Part shown: positions 42,759 through 51,387 of the stretch, in pieces | Layout: every line of letters starts with the position of its first letter | Numbering within the stretch: the first letter of the stretch is position 1 | Assembly (NCBI RefSeq): GCF_012927085.1 | Contig: NZ_JABBFX010000001.1 | Location: forward strand, 806,001 to 870,000 | Length of the DNA stretch: 64,000 nt | Direction of reading: 5' to 3' | Source of the DNA: Ramlibacter agri | Lineage (GTDB): Bacteria > Pseudomonadota > Gammaproteobacteria > Burkholderiales > Burkholderiaceae_C | The notes under the pieces: generated by a model | Databases searched by the model: none | Told to the model about the DNA's origin: nothing | Seen by the model: the letters and a program-made list of their open reading frames with translations, nothing else | Made by a program: the position numbers and the translations under genes

Positions 42759-44489
42759 CTAGCGGCTGCGGTCTTCGGCCAGCGTGTACAGCCGGCGCCA
42801 GAAGAAGCGGTTCAGCAGCATGACGAAGACGCACATCACGCCGATGCCCAGCGCGATGCGGTGGAAGTCGCCGGCCTCGGTCATCTGCTTGATGTAGCTG
42901 CCCAGGCCGTCGGCCACCAGCGAAGTCTTGCCCCAGCTCACGTACTCCGCCACGATGCTGGCGTTCCACGAGCCGCCGCTGGCGGTGATGGCGCCGGTGA
43001 CGAAGCTGGGGAACACGGCGGGCAGGTACACCCGCTTCCATTTGAGCCAGCCCTTCAGGCCCAGGTTGTCGGCGGCCAGCCGCAGCTCCGTGGGCAACGT
43101 GGAGGCACCCGCCACCACGTTGAAGAGGATGTACCACTGCGTGCCGAACACCATCAGCGGGCTGAGCCAGATGTTCGGGTTCAGGTTCCAGGTGACCAGC
43201 ACATACACCACCAGCGGGAACAGCAGGTTCACCGGGAAGGCGGCCAGGAACTGCGCCACGGCCTGCACGCGCTGCGCATAGCGCGGGCGCAGCCCGATCC
43301 ACACCGAGACGGGCACCCACACCAGCGAGGCCAGCCCGATCAGCAGCAGCACCCGCACCAGCGTGATGAAGCCCAGCCCCACCACCCGCGCGGCCTCGCC
43401 CCAGCCCACGACCGAGTGCACGTACACCACCAGGTAGGTGGCCACGGCAGCCAGGCCCAGCGCCAGCACGACGTCCCACACCCGCTCCCAGTCGATGGTG
43501 GACGTGTTGCGGGCCACGGGCGCCGGCGCGACGGGACGGGCGGGAAACCAGCCGAGGGTCGAGCGCAGCGCGGACCAGAAGCGGTCGCTGACGCCGCGCA
43601 CCACGCTGCTGCGGTGCACCCAGTCCAGCAGCCAGGAGCTTTGCGCCGTCTCGCCCTGCGTCTCCTCGAAGCGGAACTTGTCGGCCCAGGCCAGCAGCGG
43701 CCGGAAGAACAGCTGGTCGTACAGCAGGATGCCGGCCAGCATGGCGGCGATGGCCCAGGCGATGGCGTGCCCGTTCTCCTGCTCGATGGCCACCGCGATG
43801 TAGCTGCCGATGCCGGGCAGCTTGATGTCCTGCCCGGCCACCGAGATGGCCTCGGCGGCCACCAGGAAGAACCAGCCGCCGGACATCGACATCATCATGT
43901 TCCACAGCAGCCCCGGCATGGCGAAGGGCAGCTCCAGCCGCCAGAACCGCTGCCACGACGACAGCCGAAACAGGCGGGCGGCCTCGTTCAGCTCCGGCGG
44001 CACCGTCTTGATGGACTGGTACAGGCTGAAGGCCATGTTCCAGGCCTGCGAGGTGAAGATGGCGAAGATGGCCGCGCACTCCACGCCCAGCATGCGGCCG
44101 GGAAACAGCGCGATGAAGGGCGCGATGGCGATCGCCTGGAAGCCCAGGATGGGCACCGACTGCAGCACGTCCAGCATGGGCACCAGCACTTTTTCCGCCG
44201 CCCGGTACTTGGCCGCCAGCGCGGCGAAGGCGAAGCTGAAGACCAGCGAGCAGGCCAGCGCCGTGAACATGCGCAGCACCGTGCGCAGCAGGTAATAGGG
44301 CAGTTCCAGCGGGTCCAGCGAAATGGGCGTGGGCTGGCCCAGGACGAAGGGATGCCCCATTTGCGCGGCGCCGAAGGCCAGTGCGCTCAGCACCAGCAGC
44401 ACGAAGGGCAGCAGCGCCCAGTCCCAACGGTTGGGGCTGGGCGCGAGCAGCTTGCTGCCGGAGCGGCGGAAAGGAAGGAGGGCGAACAT
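42759..44489 (-). CDS. ABC transporter permease, tandem double-domain (NitT/TauT class)
   Basis: 576 residues. Two BPD_transp_1-type membrane domains in one chain face the single ATPase: the first around LRMFTALACSLVFSFAFAALAAKYR to YDQLFFRPLLAWADKFR, the second around ALGLAAVATYLVVYVHSVVGWG to the C-terminus. EAA-loop-like patterns are visible in LFRLSSWQRFWRLELPFAMPGLLW and LGLKGWLKWKRVYLPAVFPSFVTG. The double permease plus AAA-associated ATPase is a known arrangement, but its substrate is not. It is first in its operon and is transcribed away from the chitosanase-like gene. Confidence 0.9.
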   Translation of the reverse strand: MFALLPFRRSGSKLLAPSPNRWDWALLPFVLLVLSALAFGAAQMGHPFVLGQPTPISLDPLELPYYLLRTVLRMFTALACSLVFSFAFAALAAKYRAAEKVLVPMLDVLQSVPILGFQAIAIAPFIALFPGRMLGVECAAIFAIFTSQAWNMAFSLYQSIKTVPPELNEAARLFRLSSWQRFWRLELPFAMPGLLWNMMMSMSGGWFFLVAAEAISVAGQDIKLPGIGSYIAVAIEQENGHAIAWAIAAMLAGILLYDQLFFRPLLAWADKFRFEETQGETAQSSWLLDWVHRSSVVRGVSDRFWSALRSTLGWFPARPVAPAPVARNTSTIDWERVWDVVLALGLAAVATYLVVYVHSVVGWGEAARVVGLGFITLVRVLLLIGLASLVWVPVSVWIGLRPRYAQRVQAVAQFLAAFPVNLLFPLVVYVLVTWNLNPNIWLSPLMVFGTQWYILFNVVAGASTLPTELRLAADNLGLKGWLKWKRVYLPAVFPSFVTGAITASGGSWNASIVAEYVSWGKTSLVADGLGSYIKQMTEAGDFHRIALGIGVMCVFVMLLNRFFWRRLYTLAEDRSR

Positions 44490-44625
44490 GGAAGGGCGCT
44501 AGTTTGCCTGCGAAGCCGAGCGTCAGGGCACGGTCAGGCGAATGGCCCAGCACCGTCATCCCAAGGAATGTTGCGGGTCGCTGGATCGCCACCCAAACTG
44601 CAACGGTATACACGGAGTTTGTGAC

Positions 44626-45552
44626 ATGGCACGCAGCTATTTCTCCCAGGGTTGCCGCGGCGGCATCGTCATGCGGCTGCAGCAGGGCCTGCAGGCCCAG
44701 GGCTTCGCGCCGCCGGTGCTGGTGCAGTTTGCCGACGGCGACTACGGCGGCAAGACGGCCACGGCGGTGCGCGCGCTGCAGCAGGCCAGGGGCCTGGGCG
44801 CGAGCGGCGAAGTGGACGAAGCCACCTGGACGGCCGCCGTGGCCGCGCCGCTGCCCACGCTGTTCGAGCGCTGCCTGCAGCTGACCGCGGACTTCGAAGG
44901 CCACGGCTTCGGCCTGGCGCAGGGCAACTTCGACGGCGCCGGCATCACCTGGGGCATCATCGGCTTCACCCTGGCCGGCGGCGAGCTGCAGCGGGTGATG
45001 GCCGAAATCGACGCACGCGCGCCCGGCAAGGTGGACGAGGCCTTCGGCGCGCTGGCGCCCACATGGCGCGCGGTGCTGGCCCGCTCCGTCGACGAGCAGG
45101 TGGCCTGGGCCGACGGCATCAGCCTGGGCGACAGCAAGGCGCGCTTGCCGCCGCCGTGGGTGCAGGTGTTCGCGCGCCTGGGCGCGCTACCCGTCACGCA
45201 GCAGGTGCAGATCGACTTTGCGCAGCAGAAGTACTACGCGCCGGCCCTGCAGTCCGCCCAGCGCCTGGGCCTGCAGACCGAGCGCGGCATTGCCCTGTGC
45301 TTCGACACCCATGTGCAAAGCGGCGGCGTGCGGCAGCCGGTGCTGGACCTGGCCGCCACCTTGCCGGCCAACCTGACCGAGGGCGATCGCCTGCCGCTGC
45401 TGGCCAAGGCCATCGCGCAGGCGGTGAGCCGGCCGAAGTACCGCATCGACGTGCTGTCGCGGCGGATGTGCATCGCGACCGGCGCGGGGAACGTGCATGG
45501 CGCAGATTTCAAATTGTCAGCGTGGGGATTGGGACTCTTTCCCGTAACTTGA
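44626..45552 (+). CDS. Peptidoglycan-binding domain plus chitosanase-like (GH46-type) hydrolase
   Basis: 308 residues with no clear signal peptide. Residues 1-75 are a peptidoglycan-binding repeat (GIVMRLQQGLQAQGF, DGDYGGKTATAVRALQQARGL). The rest resembles the lysozyme-like chitosanase fold, with a candidate catalytic E91 in LTADFEGHGFG and D103 in NFDGAGITWGIIGFT, the same E/D plan as GH46 enzymes. It may cut peptidoglycan or chitosan-type glycans. It lies just before the flagellar cluster, in the same direction, 137 bp ahead of fliQ. A role in opening the wall for the flagellar rod is possible but unproven. Confidence 0.72.
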   Translation: MARSYFSQGCRGGIVMRLQQGLQAQGFAPPVLVQFADGDYGGKTATAVRALQQARGLGASGEVDEATWTAAVAAPLPTLFERCLQLTADFEGHGFGLAQGNFDGAGITWGIIGFTLAGGELQRVMAEIDARAPGKVDEAFGALAPTWRAVLARSVDEQVAWADGISLGDSKARLPPPWVQVFARLGALPVTQQVQIDFAQQKYYAPALQSAQRLGLQTERGIALCFDTHVQSGGVRQPVLDLAATLPANLTEGDRLPLLAKAIAQAVSRPKYRIDVLSRRMCIATGAGNVHGADFKLSAWGLGLFPVT

Positions 45553-45606
45553 GATACACGCTTCCCGGCTGATCCTGCCGCCGCATCCTCTCTCTTTTTG
45601 CGGGCC

Positions 45607-45633
45607 CCGGGCCTGCAAGATTTCCAGGCCCGG
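45607..45633. repeat. Perfect 9-bp hairpin upstream of fliQ
   Basis: CCGGGCCTG and CAGGCCCGG pair perfectly across a 9-nt loop in the 137-bp gap between the chitosanase-like gene and fliQ. No T tract follows (CCCCTTAAC), so it is a weak terminator at best. It could instead be an operator or part of the leader of the flagellar transcript. No sigma-28 or sigma-54 promoter is recognisable in the gap. Confidence 0.5.
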
Positions 45634-45689
45634 CCCCTTAACTCCGCCGAGACTTCGCTGACGCCGTCCCGCGGCGCAGGGAGTGAGAA

Positions 45690-45956
45690 GTGGATAGCAG
45701 CCTCGCCTTGAAGGTCACGTCCGACCTGTTCTGGACGGGCCTGCTCGTCTGCCTGCCGGTGCTTGGCCTGACCCTTTTGGTCGGGGTGGCCGTCAGCATC
45801 TTGCAGGTCATCACGCAGGTGCAGGAGGCCTCCCTGAGCTTCGTTCCGAAACTCGTGACCGCGGGCATCGCGGTGCTGGCGTTCGGCCCCTGGATGCTGC
45901 GCACGCTTTGCGGCTTCACGGTGCAGCTCTGGGCGCGCATCCCGGGGATGTTCTGA
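45690..45956 (+). CDS. fliQ: Flagellar export gate protein FliQ
   Basis: 88 residues, the normal length, from a GTG with AGGGAG seven bases upstream. Two membrane helices are present: DLFWTGLLVCLPVLGLTLLVGVAVS and FVPKLVTAGIAVLAFGPWML. The LQVITQVQEASLSFVPK segment between them is highly characteristic. FliQ is a core part of the type III export gate with FliP and FliR. It is the first gene of the cluster, whereas its usual upstream partner fliP lies at the opposite end. The stop overlaps fliR (TGATG). Confidence 0.95.
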   Translation: MDSSLALKVTSDLFWTGLLVCLPVLGLTLLVGVAVSILQVITQVQEASLSFVPKLVTAGIAVLAFGPWMLRTLCGFTVQLWARIPGMF

Positions 45957-46738
45957 TGGGCGAGCTGCTGACCCTTCCAGGTGCCGCATGGGTTGCGGGT
46001 GTGCTGCTGGTGGCAACGCGCCTCGCGGCCCTGCTGCTCATGACGCCGGTGCTGCATGCCATGCCACTGCCGCCCACCGTGCGCCTGCTGCTGGTCATCG
46101 GTGTGTCGGCCGTACTGGCCTTGCCGTTGGGGACGCAGACCGCGGCGGTCGCGGACGTGGCGGCTCTCTTCGACGCCATGCTGCGCGAACTGGCGATCGG
46201 CGCCACGCTGGGGCTCGGCGTGCTGATGGCGTTCGCCGGCTTCACGCTGGCGGGGCGGCTGCTGGACGTGCAGGTGGGCTTCGGCATCGCGCAGGTGTTC
46301 GATCCGGTCACGCGCAGCCAGGTGCCGGTGCTGACCTCGGCGCTGAGCCTGGCCGGCGTAGTCCTCTTCTTCCTCGCCAACGGCCACCATGCGCTGCTGC
46401 GCGGGGTGGCCTGGAGCCTGCAGCGCTTTCCGGTGGGACAGCCCTGGTCGTTGCAGCAGGCGGCCGGCCCGGTGCTGCAGCAGGCCGCCGGCCTGTTCAC
46501 GCTGGGCTTCGCGCTGGCCGCGCCGGTGGTGCTGAGCCTGTTGCTGATGGAGTTCGCGCTGGGCGTGCTGGCGCGCAACCTGCCGCAGGCGAACATGCTG
46601 GTGCTGGGCATTCCCGTCAAGGTCGTCGTCGGCTTGCTGGCGCTGTCGCTGTGGGCCGGCAGCATGGGCGAAGTCAGCTCGCGCATCCACGGCCAGCTGT
46701 TGGCCGGCTGGAGCGCGATCTTCGAAGGTGGGCGCTGA
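45956..46738 (+). CDS. fliR: Flagellar export gate protein FliR
   Basis: 260 residues with about six helices, the standard length. The family marks VATRLAALLLMTPVLHAMPLPPTVRLLLV, LGLGVLMAFAGFTLAGRLLDVQVGF and LVLGIPVKVVVGLLALSL are present. With FliP and FliQ it makes the export pore. It starts at ATG 45956, overlapping the fliQ stop, and its own stop overlaps flhB. An upstream in-frame extension to 45908 lies inside fliQ and is not expected. Confidence 0.95.
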   Translation: MGELLTLPGAAWVAGVLLVATRLAALLLMTPVLHAMPLPPTVRLLLVIGVSAVLALPLGTQTAAVADVAALFDAMLRELAIGATLGLGVLMAFAGFTLAGRLLDVQVGFGIAQVFDPVTRSQVPVLTSALSLAGVVLFFLANGHHALLRGVAWSLQRFPVGQPWSLQQAAGPVLQQAAGLFTLGFALAAPVVLSLLLMEFALGVLARNLPQANMLVLGIPVKVVVGLLALSLWAGSMGEVSSRIHGQLLAGWSAIFEGGR

Positions 46739-47811
46739 TGGCGGACCAGGACGTCGATCGCAGCGAAGCCGCCACGCCTTTCAAGCTGAAGAAGGCGCGC
46801 GAACGCGGCCAGACGGCGCGCAGCACGGACTGCGTCGCGACCCTCGTGTTCGCGGTTGCGATGGTCTATCTCGCCTGCCGGGGCGGCGCCGCGACGGATA
46901 CCTTGCTGCACGTTGCCCGCGGAGCCTTGCTGCAAATGGCGTCGCCGGATCCGGACGCTGCGTGGAATGCCGTGGCGTCGCTGGTGCACGATGCAGCCCC
47001 CGTCGTCCTGCCCTTCATGCTGCTGCTGATGCTGGCGGCGGCCGCCGGCCACTGGCTGCAGTCGGGCTTCGTGCTCTCGCTGGAGCCGCTGCATGTCGAC
47101 TTCGAGAGGGTCAGTCCGGCGACGGGCCTGCGGCGCCTGCTGTCCTTGCGCACCTTGTTCGATGGCGCGCGGGCCTGCCTGAAACTGCTCGTTCTGCTGC
47201 TGGCCGCGTGGTACGCACTGCGCGCGCTGGCGCCGCAATTCCTGGCGGTGGCGAACCTGCCGCCGGCGGGCTTCCTGCGCTTGCTGCTGGAGGACACCGC
47301 GGCCCTGGGCCTGAGGATGGCGCTGGTGCTGGCCCTCATTGCCGCCGCCGATTTCGCCTTCACGCGGCGCGAATTCGGCCAGCGCATGCGCATGAGCCGG
47401 CGCGAACTGAAGGACGAATTCAAGGAGCGCGAAGGTGACCCGCGCATCCGCTCCCGCCTGCGCGAACTGCGGCGCGAACTCCTCAAGCGCAGCGCCGCCC
47501 TGCGCAATACCGGCACGGCCGACGTCGTGCTGACCAACCCCACGCACTACGCGGTCGCGCTGCGCTACGTGCACGGCGAGATGGAAGCGCCGCGGCTGGT
47601 TGCCAAGGGCGCGGGGCAGCTGGCCAGCGCCATGCGCGAGATCGCCTTCCGCCATCACGTCGCCATCGTGCAGAACCCGCCGCTGGCGCGCCGGCTGTTT
47701 CGCGAGCTCGCCATCGACGACTACGTGCCGCCAGCTTTCCACGCCGAGGTGGCCCGCATCATCGTCTGGGTGTTCGCCCTGCGTGAGCAGCGGCGGGGAG
47801 CGGCGGCATGA
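46738..47811 (+). CDS. flhB: Flagellar export switch protein FlhB
   Basis: 357 residues. The start ATPFKLKKARERGQTARSTD is typical. Four membrane helices follow, and then the cytoplasmic domain with the autocleavage motif NPTH at 267-270 (VVLTNPTHYAVALRY). Cleavage there normally switches export from rod/hook to filament substrates, so this system should still change specificity. REFGQRMRMSRRELKDEFKEREGDP matches the conserved linker. It is coupled by overlap to fliR upstream and flhA downstream. Confidence 0.96.
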   Translation: MADQDVDRSEAATPFKLKKARERGQTARSTDCVATLVFAVAMVYLACRGGAATDTLLHVARGALLQMASPDPDAAWNAVASLVHDAAPVVLPFMLLLMLAAAAGHWLQSGFVLSLEPLHVDFERVSPATGLRRLLSLRTLFDGARACLKLLVLLLAAWYALRALAPQFLAVANLPPAGFLRLLLEDTAALGLRMALVLALIAAADFAFTRREFGQRMRMSRRELKDEFKEREGDPRIRSRLRELRRELLKRSAALRNTGTADVVLTNPTHYAVALRYVHGEMEAPRLVAKGAGQLASAMREIAFRHHVAIVQNPPLARRLFRELAIDDYVPPAFHAEVARIIVWVFALREQRRGAAA

Positions 47812-49850
47812 AGGCGCTCACCCGCCTGCTGGCCGCCCACAGCGACGCCGTGCTGGTGCTCGCCGTGCTGGGCGTGCTGCTGGTGCTGTTCGTGCCTATT
47901 GCCCGTCCGCTGCTGGACTTCCTGATCCTGGCGAACTTCGCGTTCGCACTGCTCATCCTGTTGCTGACGTTCTTCGTGGCGAAGCCGGTCGAGTTCTCCA
48001 CCTTCCCTTCGGTGCTCCTGGTCGCGACCCTGTTCCGGCTGTCGCTCAACGTCGCCGCGACGCGGCTGATCCTCGCCGACGGCGATGCGGGCCGGGTCAT
48101 CGCCGCCATCGGCGCCCATGTGGTGGGCGGAAACTATGTCGTGGGCCTTGTGGTGTTTTTCATTCTCATCGTGGTCCAGTACATCGTCGTGACCAACGGC
48201 GCCCAGCGTGTCGCCGAGGTCGCGGCCCGCTTCACCCTGGACAGCATGCCGGGCCAGCAAATGAGCATCGATGCCGACCTCAACATGGGTTTCATCGACC
48301 AGGCCGAGGCGCAGCGCCGCCGCCGCCAGCTCGAAAAGGAAGCGGGATTCTTCGGCGCCATGGACGGAGCCAGCAAGTTCGTGAAAGGCGATGCCATCGC
48401 CGGGATCACGATTCTTTTGATCAACATTGGGGGCGGGTTGGTGATCGGCCTCGTGCAGCACCACATGCCGTGGGCGCAGGCGCTGCAGATGTACACGCTG
48501 CTCACCATCGGCGACGGCATCGTCACGCAGGTCCCCGCGCTGGTGATTGCCGTGGGCACCGGAATCCTCGTGACGCGCTCTGCCTCGGATGGCAACCTGA
48601 GCCAGGAGGCGCTGCGCCAGGTGACGGCCTTTCCCAAGACGCTGCTGATCGTCGCGGCCGTCCTGGCGGGCTTGCTGTTGCTGCCCGGAATTCCGGTCCT
48701 GCCCGGGCTGGCGCTCGTGGCGGCGGCGCTCGGCCTGTCCTGGGTTGCGCGCCGCATGGGGACATCCGGGCCGGCGCCGCAGCCGGCCGCGGAAGCCGCC
48801 GCTGTCGAAGACGGCAACGATATCGTCCCGGTGGAGCCCGTGGAGGTGCAGGTCGGCCAGCATTGGGAGGCGCGGGTGCACGACGCAAGCCTCTTCATGG
48901 AGCGCATCGCGGCGCTGCGCAAGCAGCATGCGCAGGAGTTCGGCCTGCTGCTGCCGCGCATTCGTTTCCACCGTGGTGCCCGGCTGGCGCCCGACGCGTA
49001 CGAGATCCACATCGACGGAGCGCTGGTGGCACGTGGCGAAGCCAGCGAGGAACGGCTGCTCGCCATCCACCCGGCCGGCGACCAGCGCAGCGTGGCTGGC
49101 ACACCCACGCGCGATCCCACCTACGGCTTGCCCGCGCTCTGGATCGAGCTGTCCCAGCGCGAGGCCGCCGCCGCGGCGCGCTACACGCTGGTCGATGCGC
49201 CCACGGTCTTCCTCACGCACCTGGCCGAAGTGCTGCGGCGTGAATGCGCGACGCTCCTCACGCGCGGCGAAACCGAGCGCATCCTGGCGCGGGTCCGCCA
49301 AAGCCAGCCCGCCCTGGTGGAAGAGCTCGTCCCGGCCCTGCTGTCGACCAGCGACGTCCAGAAGGTGCTCCAGAACCTCCTGCGCGAGAAAGTGTCGATC
49401 CGCCACGCCGAGGCCATCCTGGAGACGCTGGTCGATGCCGCGCGCGGGAGCAAGGACCCAGGGGTCCTGACCGATGCCGTGCGCCAGCGGCTCGGGCCCG
49501 CCATCTGCCAGGGGCTGGCGGGCGAACGCGCGGCCCTGCACGTGCTCACGCTGGACCCGGCCGTCGAAGGGCGGCTGCTGCAGAACCTGCGGTCCGCGCA
49601 GCAGGCCAGTGTGGCCGCGGGAGCATTCACGCTGGAGCCCAAGCTGGTCGAGAAGATCCTGCTGCACCTGATGCAACAGGCCGAGCGGATGATGAAGAGC
49701 GACCTGTTGCCGGTGCTGCTGTGCGCGCCCGAGTTGCGCCGGCACCTGCGGGCGCTTTCGGAGCGCGGCTTGCCCCACCTGCGCGTGCTGTCGATGGCGG
49801 AAGTGCCGGCGACGCTCGAACTGAAGTCCTACGCCACCGTCGGCGCCTGA
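47808..49850 (+). CDS. flhA: Flagellar export gate protein FlhA
   Basis: 680 residues, the usual size. Eight N-terminal helices include the FHIPEP-type region (FLILANFALALLI-like start, PVEFSTFPSVLLVATLFRLSLNVAATRLIL). The conserved cytoplasmic loop reads DSMPGQQMSIDADLNMGFID and GAMDGASKFVKGDAIAGI. The C-terminal cytosolic domain forms the nonameric ring that receives chaperone-substrate complexes (DPTYGLPALWIELSQREAAA, LTHLAEVLRRECATLLTRGE). It overlaps flhB by 4 bp. Confidence 0.96.
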   Translation: MKALTRLLAAHSDAVLVLAVLGVLLVLFVPIARPLLDFLILANFAFALLILLLTFFVAKPVEFSTFPSVLLVATLFRLSLNVAATRLILADGDAGRVIAAIGAHVVGGNYVVGLVVFFILIVVQYIVVTNGAQRVAEVAARFTLDSMPGQQMSIDADLNMGFIDQAEAQRRRRQLEKEAGFFGAMDGASKFVKGDAIAGITILLINIGGGLVIGLVQHHMPWAQALQMYTLLTIGDGIVTQVPALVIAVGTGILVTRSASDGNLSQEALRQVTAFPKTLLIVAAVLAGLLLLPGIPVLPGLALVAAALGLSWVARRMGTSGPAPQPAAEAAAVEDGNDIVPVEPVEVQVGQHWEARVHDASLFMERIAALRKQHAQEFGLLLPRIRFHRGARLAPDAYEIHIDGALVARGEASEERLLAIHPAGDQRSVAGTPTRDPTYGLPALWIELSQREAAAAARYTLVDAPTVFLTHLAEVLRRECATLLTRGETERILARVRQSQPALVEELVPALLSTSDVQKVLQNLLREKVSIRHAEAILETLVDAARGSKDPGVLTDAVRQRLGPAICQGLAGERAALHVLTLDPAVEGRLLQNLRSAQQASVAAGAFTLEPKLVEKILLHLMQQAERMMKSDLLPVLLCAPELRRHLRALSERGLPHLRVLSMAEVPATLELKSYATVGA

Positions 49851-49857
49851 GACCGGC

Positions 49858-50598
49858 ATGGACAGCATCCTCGCCCTCAGCCTCGAAGCCATGCAAGCTG
49901 GCATGGCTCGCATGGACCGTGCGGGCATGAACCTGGCGAACGCCCAGACGGCCGGCTACAAGCGCGAGGTGATGCTGGCCAACTTCGCGCAGCGCTTGCA
50001 GCCGGCGGACGGCGCCGCGGCCCCGGCGGCGACCGCCGTGCATCTCGACCTGCGCCAGGGAACGATGCAGACGACCGGCCAGAGCCTCGACCTCGCGCTC
50101 TCCGGGCCGGCCTGGTTCGAGGTTGCCACCGCGCAAGGCAACGCGTACACGCGCATGGGCAATTTCCGGCGCGATGCCCAAGGCCGGCTGGTGACTGCGC
50201 AAGGCCAGCCGGTGCTGGGCACTTCCGGCGAGATCACTCTGCCGGACGGCATTCCCGTCATCGATGTGCAGGGCCGCATCTTCGAATCGGTCGCGGGCGC
50301 TGGCCAGGCCCGGTTGCGCGGCGAGCCGGTCGCCCAGTTGCGGCTGGTCGCCTTCGAGGACGGTGCCGTCTCGCACCGTCTCGGCGACGGACTGGTGGCC
50401 TTCGACGGCTCGCCGCGGCTCGCTGACGGCGAGACCGAAGTCCGGCAGGGCTACCTGGAGAACTCCAACGTGCGCTCGGCCGACGAGATGGTGCAGCTGC
50501 TGCAGACCCTGCGCCATTTCGAATCCATGCAGAAGGTGGCGCTTGCGTACGACGAGATGCTGTCCAACGCGCTGCGCAAGCTGGCGGACAACCCATAA
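49858..50598 (+). CDS. flgF: Flagellar proximal rod protein FlgF
   Basis: 246 residues. The N-terminal rod motif is GMARMDRAGMNLANAQTAGYKRE, the middle has YTRMGNFRRDAQGRLVTAQGQPVLG, and the C-terminal rod/hook motif is VRQGYLENSNVRSADEMVQLLQTLRHFESMQK. Together these are FlgF/FlgG-type; the length and the order just before flgG point to FlgF. It is a proximal rod protein exported by the type III apparatus. It starts 8 bp after flhA. Confidence 0.9.
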   Translation: MDSILALSLEAMQAGMARMDRAGMNLANAQTAGYKREVMLANFAQRLQPADGAAAPAATAVHLDLRQGTMQTTGQSLDLALSGPAWFEVATAQGNAYTRMGNFRRDAQGRLVTAQGQPVLGTSGEITLPDGIPVIDVQGRIFESVAGAGQARLRGEPVAQLRLVAFEDGAVSHRLGDGLVAFDGSPRLADGETEVRQGYLENSNVRSADEMVQLLQTLRHFESMQKVALAYDEMLSNALRKLADNP

Positions 50599-50613
50599 GG
50601 AAGGAAAGCTGAG

Positions 50614-51387
50614 ATGTTCGATGCCCTCGCCATCGGCGCCACCGGCATGCACGCGCAGCAGGCCACCGTGGACGCAATCGCCAACAACCTCGCCAACGTC
50701 CAGACCACCGGCTTCAAGAAAAGCCGCATCGTCTTCTCCGACCTGGTGGCGCCAGCTGCCACACAGCGCGCCGGCGCGCCGCTGGCAGCCTTGCAGGGCG
50801 CGGGCGCTGGCGTCGCCTTGCCGACGCCCGTACGCCTGTTCGAGGGCGGGGACCTGAAGAAGACCGACTCGCCCTGGGACATCGCCATCCAGGGCGACGG
50901 CTTCCTCGAGCTGGCCATGCCGGATGGCTCGCGCGCCTATACGCGCGGCGGCACGCTGAAGGTGAACGCGGACGGACAGCTCGCCACCGCGGGCGGCATC
51001 CCGCTGAAGCCCGGCATCCTGATCCCCGACAACGCCGAGGCGCTGGTGATCTCCGCCACCGGCCGCGTGCAGGTCCGCATCCCCGGGCAGTCCACGCCGG
51101 TGGAGGCGGGGCAACTGGAAATGGTGCGCTTCGCCAATCCAGGCGGCCTGCTGGCCCAGGGAGGCAACGTCTACAGGGCGACCGATGCCTCGGGCGAGGC
51201 CATCGGCGGCAAGCCGGGCGAGGACGGCGTTGGTACCGTGGCCCAGGGTTCGCTGGAGGGCTCCAACGTCAAGCTGGTGGAGGAGATGGTCAACCTCATG
51301 GTGGCGCAGCGCGCCTACGAAGCCAGCGCGAAAGTGGTCCAGGCCTCCGACGAGATGCTGGGCATCGTCAACGGGCTGCGGCGATGA
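50614..51387 (+). CDS. flgG: Flagellar distal rod protein FlgG
   Basis: 257 residues, very close to the standard 260. It starts with MFDALAIGATGMHAQQATVD and has NNLANVQTTGFKKSRIVFSDL, DIAIQGDGFLELAMPDGSRAYTRGG and the ending VEEMVNLMVAQRAYEASAKVVQASDEML. It forms the distal rod that crosses the peptidoglycan and outer membrane. AAGGAAAG precedes the ATG. The stop overlaps flgA. Confidence 0.95.
   Translation: MFDALAIGATGMHAQQATVDAIANNLANVQTTGFKKSRIVFSDLVAPAATQRAGAPLAALQGAGAGVALPTPVRLFEGGDLKKTDSPWDIAIQGDGFLELAMPDGSRAYTRGGTLKVNADGQLATAGGIPLKPGILIPDNAEALVISATGRVQVRIPGQSTPVEAGQLEMVRFANPGGLLAQGGNVYRATDASGEAIGGKPGEDGVGTVAQGSLEGSNVKLVEEMVNLMVAQRAYEASAKVVQASDEMLGIVNGLRR

Noticed and set aside
47721..49928. 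735-residue minus-strand frame opposite flhA
   Set aside because: FlhA on the plus strand is unambiguous. The minus frame has no recognisable domain and typical antisense composition.
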